This document shows positions 1-9,580 of a stretch of 64,000 bases of DNA, piece by piece (position 1 is the first letter of the stretch; every line of letters begins with the position of its first letter). The notes below the pieces were generated by a model. The model did no database searches, had not been told where the DNA came from, and worked only from the letters and a program-made list of their open reading frames with translations. The stretch comes from Vibrio azureus (GTDB lineage: Bacteria > Pseudomonadota > Gammaproteobacteria > Enterobacterales > Vibrionaceae). The position numbers and the translations under genes were made by a program. The DNA is taken from contig NZ_CP018616.1 in the NCBI RefSeq assembly GCF_002849855.1, forward strand, positions 1,984,001 to 2,048,000, read 5' to 3'.

Positions 1-869
1 TCACAGAGTTTGTTCGCGTCGTCGATCAACTCCTTCCAGATCATGTCTTTTACCGCTTATGCCCCGAATTATTGCAAGGTTCTCAAACAGCCTCTGGTGT
101 TCCTGTTCATGTCCAACTTTTAGGTCAAGAGCCAAACTGGATGGCGGAAAATGCAGTAAAAGCCGCAGAGCTTGGTGCTCGTGGGGTTGATTTAAACTTT
201 GGCTGTCCCGCTAAACTGGTCAACAAAAGTAAAGGGGGAGCGGCTTTACTTCAGCATCCAGAATTTATATACAATATTGTCAAAGCCTGCCGTGATGCGG
301 TACCTAGCAACATTCCAGTCAGCGCCAAGATCCGACTTGGGTGGTCTAACCCTGAAGACTGCTTTGAGATCGTCGATGCAATTCAATCTGCTGGTGCTAA
401 TGAGCTCACCGTCCATGCTCGTACCAAAGAAGGGGGCTATAAAGCTTCGGAAATTAAGTGGCAATACATTACAAAAATTCGCGAACGCTTTGACATACCC
501 TTAATTGCCAATGGCGAAATATGGAATTATCAAGACGGCCAACGTTGTATTGACACAACGGGTGTTGATAACTTGATGGTCTGCCGAGGGGCATTTAATA
601 TTCCGAACCTGGGCAATATGGTGAAACACGACCAGCCGCCAATGCCTTGGGCCGAGGTTGTCGATTTGCTGATCTATTACTCACAATTCGAAATGAAAGG
701 CGACAAAGGGCTTTATTACCCTAACCGAGTGAAGCAATGGTTCTCTTATTTAAGGCAGGCCTACCCTGAAGCAAAAGCTTTGTTTACTGAAATCAGAACG
801 TTCAACAAAGCCGCTCCCATTGTTGACTACATAGAAAGATACCGAGATCGTCTCAATACTCAAGGGTAG
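1..869 (+). CDS. dusC: tRNA-dihydrouridine(16) synthase DusC, 5' end outside window
   Basis: FMN-dependent enzyme that reduces a uridine in the D-loop of tRNA to dihydrouridine (position 16 for DusC). The reading frame is open from base 3, so the gene begins before the window; 288 residues are visible and roughly 30 N-terminal residues are missing compared with the usual ~315. The TIM-barrel motifs are present: VDLNFGCPAK with the catalytic cysteine, KIRLGW, ELTVHARTKEGGY, and PLIANGEIW followed by the phosphate-binding region ending in CRGAFNIPNLG. The match to my memory of E. coli DusC is close along the whole length, which separates it from DusA and DusB. It is convergent with yfbV and followed by a pentanucleotide repeat. 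Confidence 0.93.
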   Translation, partial: TEFVRVVDQLLPDHVFYRLCPELLQGSQTASGVPVHVQLLGQEPNWMAENAVKAAELGARGVDLNFGCPAKLVNKSKGGAALLQHPEFIYNIVKACRDAVPSNIPVSAKIRLGWSNPEDCFEIVDAIQSAGANELTVHARTKEGGYKASEIKWQYITKIRERFDIPLIANGEIWNYQDGQRCIDTTGVDNLMVCRGAFNIPNLGNMVKHDQPPMPWAEVVDLLIYYSQFEMKGDKGLYYPNRVKQWFSYLRQAYPEAKALFTEIRTFNKAAPIVDYIERYRDRLNTQG

Positions 870-929
870 TCAACTTCCTGCAGAGGGAATGTCGCTCATT
901 CCTTCTGCGCGTTACGCTCTGAAAGCGAA

Positions 930-1008
930 TCAACTCAACTCAACTCAACTCAACTCAACTCAACTCAACTCAACTCAACTCAACTCAACTCAACTCAACT
1001 CAACTCAA
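930..1008. repeat. Pentanucleotide tandem repeat (CAACT)15
   Basis: Fifteen uninterrupted copies of CAACT run from 931 to 1005, with a matching T before and CAA after. The tract lies about 60 bases after the dusC stop and before the convergent yfbV end, so it sits between two 3' ends. Every 15 bases it would encode QLNST, which creates a spurious open frame, but no gene is supported there. Such tracts change length by replication slippage. Confidence 0.97.
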
Positions 1009-1071
1009 AAAATTTTAGCTGCATCTACGGTAAAAGCCACAAGTGTTATAGGGCTTCAGTTAGTACACTCT

Positions 1072-1524
1072 CTAGAACCAGCGCTCTAAGGTATGCTTGT
1101 CAAGCTGACGGAAAGCTCGATTTAAAATGATGGCCAATTCTTTATACCTTGGCTTGGTTTTCATTGGTTCTAATGCACATCCTGTATCCAAGATTTTTTG
1201 ATGCAATTCGCGATACCATGATGCAAGTGCAGGAGGCAATGTCGAATTAGCTCGTGTGCCTAACCACCACATCCCTTGCAACGGCATGCTAATAGCAAAT
1301 AGCGCGACAATGATTGCTTGCGGCAGTGCTCCGTAATTATTGAACGCCATTTGAGTCAACACGCTGATTGCAGCGACTGCAGGCATTACTTTGATGCCAA
1401 AACGGGTCGCTTTGATAATGCGTTGTTCCGGGAAAATGGCATTAAGCTCTTTACGAACTGGCCAAATCTCCATGTATTGTTGTCCATTTTTTAAACTATG
1501 AACCAAACCAACTTTGTCATTCAT
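1072..1524 (-). CDS. yfbV: UPF0208 (DUF412) inner-membrane protein YfbV
   Basis: A 150-residue membrane protein matching YfbV in length and content, including the segments [17 protein letters not shown], two hydrophobic helices near residues 47-66 and 70-88, and [13 protein letters not shown]. In E. coli, YfbV is reported to limit the reach of MatP at the terminus macrodomain border; whether that holds here is unknown. The position directly upstream of, and divergent from, ackA-pta is the same as in enterobacteria, which supports orthology. The ATG at 1524 has an AGTGAGAGAG-type purine-rich stretch upstream. Confidence 0.9.
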   Translation of the reverse strand: MNDKVGLVHSLKNGQQYMEIWPVRKELNAIFPEQRIIKATRFGIKVMPAVAAISVLTQMAFNNYGALPQAIIVALFAISMPLQGMWWLGTRANSTLPPALASWYRELHQKILDTGCALEPMKTKPRYKELAIILNRAFRQLDKHTLERWF

Positions 1525-1719
1525 ACCGCTCTCTCACTAAAAAATAGTTGAATTTTTCAACTAGAGATACAAAAAATTGATGGAAACTAATATTAATTCA
1601 ATTTTTTTTGTTATCATTGCCCATTATCGCTATCCTTTGCAAACTTTTGTCTCATTGTTGCCGTTATTTTCGATTTAAGCAACTTTGGCAAGTTTGATGC
1701 ACGGACCGCACAGTGGTGA

Positions 1720-1747
1720 TGGACAGTTTCTATCACTCTTATATATT
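1720..1747 (+). promoter_or_regulatory. Candidate sigma-70 promoter for ackA
   Basis: TGGACA at 1720-1725 and TATATT at 1742-1747 are separated by 16 bases, a reasonable sigma-70 arrangement about 120 bases ahead of ackA. The rest of the 344-base gap between yfbV and ackA is AT-rich; a TTTTGATCAGA string near 1842 resembles half an FNR site, but no full FNR box is present. Judged by eye only. Confidence 0.3.
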
Positions 1748-1868
1748 AGATGGAATTAGAACAATTTTTGACCACGAATAGTACGCAGCATTGCTGGTAT
1801 CGTCTATTCTTGTGATTAATTTTTCATCCTTAACTGATTTTGATCAGACGAATAACAGGTAGTCACAC

Positions 1869-3065
1869 ATGTCTAAGCTAGTTTTAGTTTTAAACTGCGG
1901 TAGTTCTTCTCTTAAATTTGCTGTTGTTGATGCAGAAACAGGTGCAGAACACCTTACCGGCCTTGCTGAGTGTCTTGGTCTTCCAGAAGCTCGTATGAAA
2001 TGGAAGCTTGATGGTAAGCACGAAGCTCAACTGGGCGCAGGCGCAGCTCACGTAGAAGCACTATCTTTCATGGTAGAAACTATCCTCGCTTCAAAGCCAG
2101 AGCTTAAAGCTAACCTTGGCGCTATCGGTCACCGTATCGTTCACGGTGGCGAGCAATTTACGCAATCTGCACTTATTACTGACGAAGTTCTAAAGGGCAT
2201 CCAAGACGCTGCGACTTTTGCACCTCTTCATAACCCAGCGCACTTAATCGGAATCGAAGCGGCTAAAGTAAACTTCCCTGGTCTACAAAACGTTGCTGTT
2301 TTTGACACGGCGTTCCACCAAACTATGCCAGAAGAGTCTTACCTATACGCTCTACCATACAACCTATACAAAGAGCACGGTATCCGTCGTTACGGCATGC
2401 ACGGTACTTCACACCTATTTATCACTCGTGAAGTGGCTAACCTTCTTGAGAAGCCAATTGAAGAAGTGAACATCATCAACTGTCACCTAGGCAACGGCGC
2501 TTCTGTATGTGCAATCAAGAACGGTCAATCTGTAGACACTTCTATGGGTCTAACGCCGCTTGAAGGGCTAGTAATGGGTACGCGTTGTGGTGATATCGAC
2601 CCAGCTATCGTCTTCCACCTACACGACGCTCTAGGTTACTCTGTTGAACAAATCAACAACATGCTAACTAAAGAGTCTGGTCTTGCTGGTCTAACTGAAG
2701 TGACTTCTGACTGTCGTTTCGTTGAAGACAATTACGGTGAGAAAGAAGAAGCAACACGTGCAATGGACGTGTTCTGTCACCGTCTAGCTAAATACGTTGC
2801 AGGTTACACTGCGTCTATGGAAGGTCGTCTAGACGCGATCACGTTCACTGGTGGTATCGGTGAAAACTCTGGTCCTATCCGTGAAATGGTTCTAAACCGT
2901 CTTGCTATCTTCGGCATTGAAGTAGACAGCGAAGCTAACCTTAAAGCTCGCTTCGGTGGTGAAGGTACAATCACTACTGCTAATAGCCGTATCCCAGCGA
3001 TGGTTATCTCGACTAACGAAGAACTCGTTATTGCTGAAGACACTGCGCGCCTAGCAGGTCTTTAA
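1869..3065 (+). CDS. ackA: Acetate kinase
   Basis: Reversibly converts acetyl phosphate and ADP to acetate and ATP; with Pta it forms the acetate overflow and fermentation route in the cytoplasm. The 398-residue protein has the usual length. Visible signatures are the N-terminal [11 protein letters not shown] (Asn9 and the Ser run bind nucleotide/phosphate), [19 protein letters not shown], the [10 protein letters not shown] loop, NCHLGNGAS, and FTGGIGENS near the C terminus. Start ATG follows AACAGGTAGTC. A strong terminator follows directly, yet pta starts 130 bases later on the same strand, so the two may be coupled by partial readthrough. Codon use looks highly biased, as for an abundant enzyme. 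Confidence 0.98.
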   Translation: MSKLVLVLNCGSSSLKFAVVDAETGAEHLTGLAECLGLPEARMKWKLDGKHEAQLGAGAAHVEALSFMVETILASKPELKANLGAIGHRIVHGGEQFTQSALITDEVLKGIQDAATFAPLHNPAHLIGIEAAKVNFPGLQNVAVFDTAFHQTMPEESYLYALPYNLYKEHGIRRYGMHGTSHLFITREVANLLEKPIEEVNIINCHLGNGASVCAIKNGQSVDTSMGLTPLEGLVMGTRCGDIDPAIVFHLHDALGYSVEQINNMLTKESGLAGLTEVTSDCRFVEDNYGEKEEATRAMDVFCHRLAKYVAGYTASMEGRLDAITFTGGIGENSGPIREMVLNRLAIFGIEVDSEANLKARFGGEGTITTANSRIPAMVISTNEELVIAEDTARLAGL

Positions 3066-3073
3066 TTGAATTT

Positions 3074-3105
3074 AACTGGCTAGCCCAATGGCTAGCCAGT
3101 TTTTT
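3074..3105 (+). terminator. Intrinsic terminator after ackA
   Basis: A 10-bp perfect GC-rich stem (CTGGCTAGCC / GGCTAGCCAG) with a four-base loop, extended by AA/TT, is followed by six T residues. It lies 9 bases after the ackA stop and before pta, so it should lower pta transcription from the ackA promoter. Confidence 0.88.
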
Positions 3106-3195
3106 ACACAATTTTTGGAGCTCAACTCCTATTCTTTGAGTATCATGGAATATGAATTGTGCTTTCTCTCCTAAATAGCTAAAGGTACTCTACGA

Positions 3196-5361
3196 ATGTC
3201 TCGTACTATTATGCTTATCCCTGCAAGTGCTGGTGTTGGTTTAACTAGCGTAAGCATGGGTGTTCTTCGCGCAATGGAGCGCAAAGGCGTTAAAGTTTCT
3301 TTCTACAAACCGATTGCTCAGCCACGTTCTGGTGGTGATCAACCGGATTTGACTTCAACGATCGTTGGTTATAACAGCGATATGAAGATCGGCAAACCAA
3401 TGGCAATGTCTGTTGCTGAAAGCCTGATCGGCCATGACAATATGGACGAGCTGCTAGAAACTGTCGTTGAACGTTACAACCAGATTAATAAAGATGCTGA
3501 TGTAACGCTGATCGAAGGTCTCGTACCCACTCGTAAGCACCCATTCGCTAACCAAGTAAACGCAGAAATTGCGGCGACACTTGGTGCAGAAATTGTGCTT
3601 GTTGCAACTCCGGGAACAGATAACCCAGCTCAACTTAAAGAGCGCATCGAAGTCGCATGCTCTAACTTCGGTGGTACTAAGAACAAAAACATCTCTGGCG
3701 TTATCATCAATAAGCTTAATGCGCCTGTTGACGAAGCTGGCCGTACTCGCCCTGACCTATCTGAAATCTTTGACGATGCAGACAGCGCACAACAAAACGA
3801 AATGAAAGTGATGGAAATCTTCAACACTTCTCCAATTCGTGTATTAGGTTGTGTACCATGGAGTATCGACCTAATCGCCACTCGTGCGATCGATATGGCC
3901 AAGCACCTAAGCGCTGACATCATCAACGAAGGTGATATCAATACTCGCCGTATTAAGAGCATCACTTTCTGTGCACGCTCTCTGCCAAACATGATTGAGC
4001 ACTTCAAACCTGGCTCTCTACTGGTTACTTCTGCAGACCGTCCGGACGTTATCGTTGCAGCAGCACTTGCAGCAATGAATGGTGTTGATATCGGTGCGGT
4101 CTTGCTCACCGGCGGTTATGACATTCCTGCCGAGATTGCTAATCTGTGTAAACCTGCGTTTGAAACGGGTCTACCGATCTTCAAAGCACAAGGTAACACT
4201 TGGCAGACTTCTTTAAACCTACAGAGCTTCTCTATCGAAGTGCCTGCAGACGATAAAGAGCGTATCGAGTTCATCAACGAGCACGTTGCTGGTCACATCG
4301 ACGGTAACTGGATCGAGTCTATGACTGAAGGTACTCAGAAGTCTCGTCGCCTAAGCCCACCAGCCTTCCGTTACCAGCTCACTGAGTTCGCTCGTAAAGC
4401 AGGCAAGCGTATCGTTCTTCCTGAAGGTGACGAACCACGTACTGTTAAAGCTGCGGCTATCTGTGCTGAGCGCGGCATCGCTGAATGTGTGCTTCTAGGT
4501 AACCCAGACGAAATCCGTCGCGTTGCTGCACAACAAGGCGTTGAGCTAGGTGCTGGCGTAACGATCATCAACTCTGATGAAGTTCGTGAAAACTACGTGG
4601 CTCGTCTCGTTGAGCTACGTGGTGCGAAAGGCATGACTGAAGTTGTTGCTCGCGAGAAACTACAAGATTCAGTATTCCTTGGCACAATGATGCTTGAGAA
4701 CGACGAAGTAGACGGTCTCGTTTCTGGTGCGGTTCACACCACAGCAAACACTATCGTTCCTCCGTTCCAAATCATCAAAACGGCACCTGATGCGTCTATC
4801 GTATCTTCTGTATTCTTCATGCTGCTACCTGACCAAGTATTGGTTTACGGTGACTGTGCGATCAACCCAGATCCAACAGCTGAACAGCTTGCTGAAATCG
4901 CTATCCAATCTGCTGACTCTGCAGCAGCCTTCGGTATCGACCCTCGCGTTGCTATGATCTCTTACTCTACTGGTGAATCTGGTAAGGGTGCAGACGTAGA
5001 TAAAGTACGTGAAGCAACTAAGATTGCTCAAGAGAAACGTCCAGATCTAGTCATCGACGGTCCTCTACAGTACGACGCAGCGATCATGGAGAACGTGGCC
5101 GCTTCTAAAGCACCTAACTCTCCAGTAGCAGGTAAAGCGACAGTATTCGTATTCCCAGACCTAAACACAGGTAACACGACTTACAAAGCGGTACAACGTT
5201 CAGCTGACCTAGTATCTATCGGTCCAATGCTCCAGGGTATGCGTAAGCCTGTAAACGACCTATCTCGTGGTGCGCTAGTAGACGATATCGTGTACACCGT
5301 TGCTCTAACTGCGATTCAGGCAGATCAAGCTGACCAAGCAAAAGAAAAAGTAATTAACTAA
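3196..5361 (+). CDS. pta: Phosphate acetyltransferase, long three-domain form
   Basis: Interconverts acetyl-CoA and acetyl phosphate, the partner reaction to AckA. The 721-residue protein is the long enterobacterial-type Pta. An N-terminal BioD-like P-loop domain opens with [16 protein letters not shown] central DRTGG domain (about 220-360) contains TSADRPDVI and [13 protein letters not shown] sequence. The C-terminal catalytic PTA/PTB domain (about 385-715) includes [31 protein letters not shown] and [10 protein letters not shown]. The short Pta of many bacteria has only the last domain. It follows ackA on the same strand after a terminator. Confidence 0.97.
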   Translation: MSRTIMLIPASAGVGLTSVSMGVLRAMERKGVKVSFYKPIAQPRSGGDQPDLTSTIVGYNSDMKIGKPMAMSVAESLIGHDNMDELLETVVERYNQINKDADVTLIEGLVPTRKHPFANQVNAEIAATLGAEIVLVATPGTDNPAQLKERIEVACSNFGGTKNKNISGVIINKLNAPVDEAGRTRPDLSEIFDDADSAQQNEMKVMEIFNTSPIRVLGCVPWSIDLIATRAIDMAKHLSADIINEGDINTRRIKSITFCARSLPNMIEHFKPGSLLVTSADRPDVIVAAALAAMNGVDIGAVLLTGGYDIPAEIANLCKPAFETGLPIFKAQGNTWQTSLNLQSFSIEVPADDKERIEFINEHVAGHIDGNWIESMTEGTQKSRRLSPPAFRYQLTEFARKAGKRIVLPEGDEPRTVKAAAICAERGIAECVLLGNPDEIRRVAAQQGVELGAGVTIINSDEVRENYVARLVELRGAKGMTEVVAREKLQDSVFLGTMMLENDEVDGLVSGAVHTTANTIVPPFQIIKTAPDASIVSSVFFMLLPDQVLVYGDCAINPDPTAEQLAEIAIQSADSAAAFGIDPRVAMISYSTGESGKGADVDKVREATKIAQEKRPDLVIDGPLQYDAAIMENVAASKAPNSPVAGKATVFVFPDLNTGNTTYKAVQRSADLVSIGPMLQGMRKPVNDLSRGALVDDIVYTVALTAIQADQADQAKEKVIN

Positions 5362-5416
5362 CCCAACTCGGTTAACGATATTGCTTTTGTAGCTATACCT
5401 AACAAGCTATCAATAG

Positions 5417-5442
5417 AAACCTCGCCATGTGCGAGGTTTTTT
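5417..5442 (+). terminator. Intrinsic terminator after pta
   Basis: AAACCTCGC and GCGAGGTTT form a 9-bp stem around a CATGT loop, followed by more T residues. It lies 55 bases past the pta stop. Confidence 0.85.
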
Positions 5443-5587
5443 ATTACGACTCTTTTTATATCCCATTTTCAATATTTAAGACTTAACAGAATGGCGGAAA
5501 ACGAATAACTGAGGCAGAAATACCCAAGCAACCTCTCTATGAATCAAGCATCTGGAAGTCATTTGGGCATTGTTTAAAACTGAATAT

Positions 5588-5621
5588 AAAAAAAGCGCGA
5601 CTCGAATAACAAGCCGCGCTT
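5588..5621 (-). terminator. Intrinsic terminator of the opp operon
   Basis: Read on the minus strand, AAGCGCG pairs with CGCGCTT around a 15-base loop and is followed by seven T residues. It begins about 25 bases after the oppF stop, as expected for the operon end. Confidence 0.8.
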
Positions 5622-5645
5622 AAGCCCGTCACAGGCTGAATCGTA

Positions 5646-6638
5646 TTAAACCGTTACATGAAGGCAAGAGGCTGCATGAACATCCGAACCTTGCAGTGTT
5701 GGTTTGGTCCTCGCACATTCCTCGGTTGCCTGTGGGCAACGTGTGCGGAAAACACAACCTGAAGGAGGACTGATCGGAGAAGGTAAATCCCCTTCCAACA
5801 TTTGAATTGTTTTATTGCGCTCAAGTTCTGGATCTGGAATTGGGACAGCTGACATCAAGGCGCGCGTATAAGGGTGTTTAGGATCAGCAAATAGTGCTTC
5901 CGATTCCCCGAGTTCCACCGCATTACCCAAATACATCACCAATACACGATCTGAAATGTGCTTCACAACCGAAAGATCGTGTGCAATAAACACTAATGAA
6001 AGACCCAACTCTTTCTGCAGTTCTTTAAGCAGGTTGACCACCTGAGCCTGAATGGAAACATCCAAGGCAGAAACCGGTTCATCACAAATGATCATCTTAG
6101 GCTTCAGGATAAGTGCACGTGCGATACCGATACGTTGACACTGGCCGCCTGAAAATTCATGTGGATAGCGGTTGATCACATTAGGTAAAAGACCGACTTT
6201 CGCCATCATTTCCTTAACACGATCCTTCACTTCTTGCTTAGAAAGTTCTGGATAAAACGTTTCTAGAGGTTCAGCAATGATGTCACCAACTGTCATACGT
6301 GGGTTCAAAGATGCCAACGGATCTTGGAAAATCATTTGGATCTCTTTGCGTGTCTCTCGACGCTGAACTTCTTTCATTTTAGTGAGGTCTTGGCCTAACC
6401 AAACCACTTCGCCATCCGTTGCTTCAACTAAGCCAATGATCGCTCGTGCAAACGTTGATTTTCCACAACCAGACTCACCAACGACACCAAGTGTCTCACC
6501 TTCATACAGGCGAACATTAACACCATCAACCGCTTTTAGTGTTGCTGGTTTTGACCATGGCCATGCTGATTTTGCTGCGATACTGAAGTGAACTTTCAAC
6601 TCAGATACATCAAGAATTAATTTTTTATCTACACTCAT
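5646..6638 (-). CDS. oppF: Oligopeptide ABC transporter ATP-binding protein OppF
   Basis: One of the two ATPases energising oligopeptide import. With the start at 6638 (ATG overlapping the oppD TGA as ATGA, GGAGG 13 bases upstream) it has 330 residues. Visible motifs are Walker A GESGCGKST at residues 54-62, the signature FSGGQCQRIG, Walker B MIICDEP, and the C-terminal oligopeptide-transporter extension PISPPSGCVFRTRCP. An in-frame start six codons earlier would lie inside oppD and lose the ribosome-site logic. It is the last gene of oppABCDF. Confidence 0.95.
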   Translation of the reverse strand: MSVDKKLILDVSELKVHFSIAAKSAWPWSKPATLKAVDGVNVRLYEGETLGVVGESGCGKSTFARAIIGLVEATDGEVVWLGQDLTKMKEVQRRETRKEIQMIFQDPLASLNPRMTVGDIIAEPLETFYPELSKQEVKDRVKEMMAKVGLLPNVINRYPHEFSGGQCQRIGIARALILKPKMIICDEPVSALDVSIQAQVVNLLKELQKELGLSLVFIAHDLSVVKHISDRVLVMYLGNAVELGESEALFADPKHPYTRALMSAVPIPDPELERNKTIQMLEGDLPSPISPPSGCVFRTRCPQATEECARTKPTLQGSDVHAASCLHVTV

Positions 6639-7606
6639 TTGTTCCAAGCCTCCCATTCAGAAAAACATGCTCGCTGACGCCCATTTCCAAAAGGCGTTAA
6701 TATCGGCGCTTCACTCTTACAACGATCTTCTACACGATGGCAGCGATCTTGATAAGGACAACCCGGAGGCAAACGCAGTAAGTTTGGTGGATTACCCGGT
6801 ATCGTCGGTAGAATTTCCCCTTCTGTATCGAGACGAGGAATCGCCTTCAATAGCCCTTCAGCGTATGGGTGGCTTGGTTGATAGAAGATTTCGTTAACAG
6901 TACCGTACTCCATGGTACGACCGGCATACATGACTAATACTTTGTCACAAGAGCCAGCAACCACTCCCAAATCGTGAGTGATCATAATAATTGCAGTATT
7001 AAATTCCGACTTCAGCTCGTTAAGCAAATCCATAATCTGTGCTTGAACAGTCACATCCAACGCAGTTGTTGGCTCGTCAGCAATCAACAGCTTTGGTCGG
7101 CATAGCAACGCCATAGCAATCATCACACGCTGGCGCATGCCACCTGAGAACTCGTGTGGATACATGGTCATACGCTTACGAGCTTCTGGAATTTTTACCG
7201 CTTCAAGCATACGAACAGACTCTTCGAATGCTTCTGCTTTACCCATACCTTTGTGTAACATCAGAACTTCCATAAGCTGGTCACTGACTTTCATGTATGG
7301 GTTGAGAGAAGTCATCGGGTCTTGGAAAATCATAGCGATTTGTTCAGCACGAACCCGGTTTAATTCTTTCTCTGGAAGGTTAAGAATCTCTTTGCCTTCA
7401 AATTTCGCACTGCCTGAAATAATGCCGTTTTTGGCCAATAGACCCATGATTGCAAATACAGTTTGCGACTTACCAGAACCTGACTCACCTACAATACCTA
7501 ATGTTTCACCTTGGTTCAGTGAGAAGTTCAAATCATTAACTGCGGTAACAATACCATCTTGGGTTGTAAACTCGACACGCAGATCTTTGACATCTAATAA
7601 ACTCAT
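6635..7606 (-). CDS. oppD: Oligopeptide ABC transporter ATP-binding protein OppD
   Basis: Second ATPase of the oligopeptide importer. The start at 7606 (MSLLDVKDL, with GTAAGGAATTG upstream) gives 323 residues; a longer open frame reaches back into oppC but its extra 41 residues are unlike the family. Walker A GESGSGKS spans residues 40-47, followed by FSGGMRQRVMIA and LLIADEPTTALD. The C-terminal LPPGCPYQDRCHR extension, with cysteines typical of the oligopeptide/dipeptide subfamily, is present. The stop overlaps the oppF start, suggesting translational coupling. Confidence 0.95.
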   Translation of the reverse strand: MSLLDVKDLRVEFTTQDGIVTAVNDLNFSLNQGETLGIVGESGSGKSQTVFAIMGLLAKNGIISGSAKFEGKEILNLPEKELNRVRAEQIAMIFQDPMTSLNPYMKVSDQLMEVLMLHKGMGKAEAFEESVRMLEAVKIPEARKRMTMYPHEFSGGMRQRVMIAMALLCRPKLLIADEPTTALDVTVQAQIMDLLNELKSEFNTAIIMITHDLGVVAGSCDKVLVMYAGRTMEYGTVNEIFYQPSHPYAEGLLKAIPRLDTEGEILPTIPGNPPNLLRLPPGCPYQDRCHRVEDRCKSEAPILTPFGNGRQRACFSEWEAWNK

Positions 7607-7634
7607 AATCAATTCCTTACATTCTTTTTTGTAC

Positions 7635-8537
7635 TTATCTGTCTTTAGGATCAAGCGCGTCGCGCAGACCATCGCCAACATAGTTAAAGCAGAAGAGCGT
7701 GACGACCATGAAGGCTGCTGGGAAGGCAAGTTGCCAAATCGCGACTTCCATCGTTTGCGAACCTTCTTGAAGGAGTGCGCCCCAGCTTGTCATTGGCTCT
7801 TGTACACCAAGACCAAGGAATGAAAGAAATGATTCCGTCAAAATCATACTCGGAATAAGGAGTGTGGAATACACTGCCACAATACCTAAAACGTTTGGTA
7901 CGATATGGCGAGTGATGATTTTCCACTTACTGACACCACAAACGTGTGCCGCTTCGATAAACTCTTTACTACGCAAACTCAACGTCTGGCCACGGACTAT
8001 ACGCGCCATATCTAACCAAGCAATGGCACCTATCGCAACAAAGATCAGGATGATATTACGGCCAAAGAAGGTCACCAATACGATCACAAGGAACATAAAA
8101 GGTACAGCGTAAAGGATTTCCAAAATACGCATCATGATACGGTCTACTTTACCACCGATAAAGCCTGAAGCTGCACCGTAGAGTGTCCCTATCACAACAG
8201 CAACCAATGCCCCCAATATACCGACCATCAATGAAATTCGGCCACCAATCAAAGTACGAACATACAGGTCTCGTCCAAGACTATCGGTACCAAACCAGTG
8301 CTCGCCACTAGGTCCAACATGCATTGCATACCAGTCAGTATCATCAAACGCATAAGGGGCAATCATAGGTAAAATAATCACCGCAAGAGTCATTAGCGTC
8401 AGAATAAATAGGCTCACCATTGCCGCTTTATTACGCATGAAGCGAATACGAGCATCTTGCCATAAACTGCGACCTTCCACTTCCAGGTTCTCTGCAAATT
8501 TCTCGACCGCTTCAAGGTTTTCTTTTTTCGTTAACAT
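7635..8537 (-). CDS. oppC: Oligopeptide ABC transporter permease OppC
   Basis: Inner-membrane permease subunit that pairs with OppB to form the peptide channel. It begins MLTKKENLEAVEKFAENLEVEG, closely resembling the known OppC N terminus. It has six hydrophobic segments, a large periplasmic loop after the first (DDTDWY...HWFGTDSLGRDL), the coupling helix EAAHVCGVSKWKIITRHI, and the typical end GDGLRDALDPKDR. I prefer the ATG at 8537 because AAGGAAG lies 8 bases before it; an ATG two codons earlier sits too close to that site. Confidence 0.95.
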   Translation of the reverse strand: MLTKKENLEAVEKFAENLEVEGRSLWQDARIRFMRNKAAMVSLFILTLMTLAVIILPMIAPYAFDDTDWYAMHVGPSGEHWFGTDSLGRDLYVRTLIGGRISLMVGILGALVAVVIGTLYGAASGFIGGKVDRIMMRILEILYAVPFMFLVIVLVTFFGRNIILIFVAIGAIAWLDMARIVRGQTLSLRSKEFIEAAHVCGVSKWKIITRHIVPNVLGIVAVYSTLLIPSMILTESFLSFLGLGVQEPMTSWGALLQEGSQTMEVAIWQLAFPAAFMVVTLFCFNYVGDGLRDALDPKDR

Positions 8538-8552
8538 AACCATACTTCCTTG

Positions 8553-9473
8553 TTAGTAGCGAATTTTCGGGTCAATCATTGCTAGTAGAATATCAACGAC
8601 CGCGTTGAATAAAATAAACAGGAAGCCAATTAAGATGGTCACCCCCATTACTAGCGAGTAATCACGGTTAAATGCAGCATTAACAAACAGTTTACCGATA
8701 CCTGGCAGACCAAAGATGGTCTCAATCACAACAGAGCCAGTAATAATACCGACAAATGCTGGCCCCATGTATGAGACAACAGGTAACAAGGCTGGCTTTA
8801 AGGCGTGTTTCAAGATGATATAGCGGTAGCTTAAGCCCTTCGCACGTGCCGTTCGAATAAAGTTACTGTTCAAGGTTTCGATCATAGAGCCACGAGTGAT
8901 ACGCGCAAAGGTCGCGACGTAAAGAAGTGACATACCAATGACAGGCAGCACTAGGTATTGCCAGCCACCATCTTGCCAGCCACCCGCAGGGAAAAGTTGC
9001 CATTGCAATGAGAAAAGGTAAATGAGCGCAGGTGCCAATACAAAGGAAGGCATCACTACCCCAACCATGGCTGTGGACATAATGGCATAATCAATCCACG
9101 TGTTGTGCTTCAGCGCCGCGATCGTCCCCACGGTCACACCAAGTAATAAGGTAAACACAAAAGCGATACTACCAATCGTTGCTGATACTGGCAGTGCCAC
9201 TGAGATCAATTCATTCACAGTGTAATCCAAGTATTTGAACGAAGGTCCAAAGTCACCTTGAATCACATTCATTAAATAGGTTGTATATTGCTCAAATACA
9301 GGTTTATCTAAACCGTACTTGGCTTCAATGTTGGCCATAACTTCTGGCGGTAACGGACGCTCGCTCGAAAAAGGGTTACCAGGAGCAAAGCGCATAAGAA
9401 AGAACGATATTGTTATCAAAACCAACATGGTTGGGATCGCCTCAAATATCCTTTTTGCGATGAATTTAAGCAT
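8553..9473 (-). CDS. oppB: Oligopeptide ABC transporter permease OppB
   Basis: Inner-membrane permease subunit of the oligopeptide importer, 306 residues, the normal size. The N terminus MLKFIAKRIFEAIPTMLVLI is a standard start for the OppB/DppB family. It is followed by the periplasmic loop FAPGNPFSSERPLPPE, the cytoplasmic coupling helix RTARAKGLSYRYIILKHALKP, and the end AMIDPKIRY. It is separated from oppC by only 15 bases and from oppA by 107 bases that carry a hairpin. Confidence 0.95.
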   Translation of the reverse strand: MLKFIAKRIFEAIPTMLVLITISFFLMRFAPGNPFSSERPLPPEVMANIEAKYGLDKPVFEQYTTYLMNVIQGDFGPSFKYLDYTVNELISVALPVSATIGSIAFVFTLLLGVTVGTIAALKHNTWIDYAIMSTAMVGVVMPSFVLAPALIYLFSLQWQLFPAGGWQDGGWQYLVLPVIGMSLLYVATFARITRGSMIETLNSNFIRTARAKGLSYRYIILKHALKPALLPVVSYMGPAFVGIITGSVVIETIFGLPGIGKLFVNAAFNRDYSLVMGVTILIGFLFILFNAVVDILLAMIDPKIRY

Positions 9474-9519
9474 AAACTCACTCTTCCAGTCTGTGACAGT
9501 TAAAAATTAATTACAGAGA

Positions 9520-9552
9520 GCCTTACACGCGCTTAGATAAGTGCGTGCAGGC
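9520..9552 (-). other. Intercistronic hairpin between oppA and oppB
   Basis: On the minus strand GCCTGCACGC and GCGTGTAAGGC fold together, with CTT/AAG closing an ATCT loop; one G-T pair and small bulges are needed. No T-run follows directly, so it looks more like an mRNA-stabilising or partial-attenuation hairpin than a full terminator. Such a structure would let the binding-protein gene oppA be expressed above the permease genes. Confidence 0.5.
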
Positions 9553-9580
9553 CATTTTTTATAGTCTTGAAGCTAAATGA

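Noticed and set aside
889..1089. 66-codon open frame with QLNST repeats
   Set aside because: It is produced by the CAACT tract, whose 15-base multiple has no stop codons; no ribosome site or family likeness.
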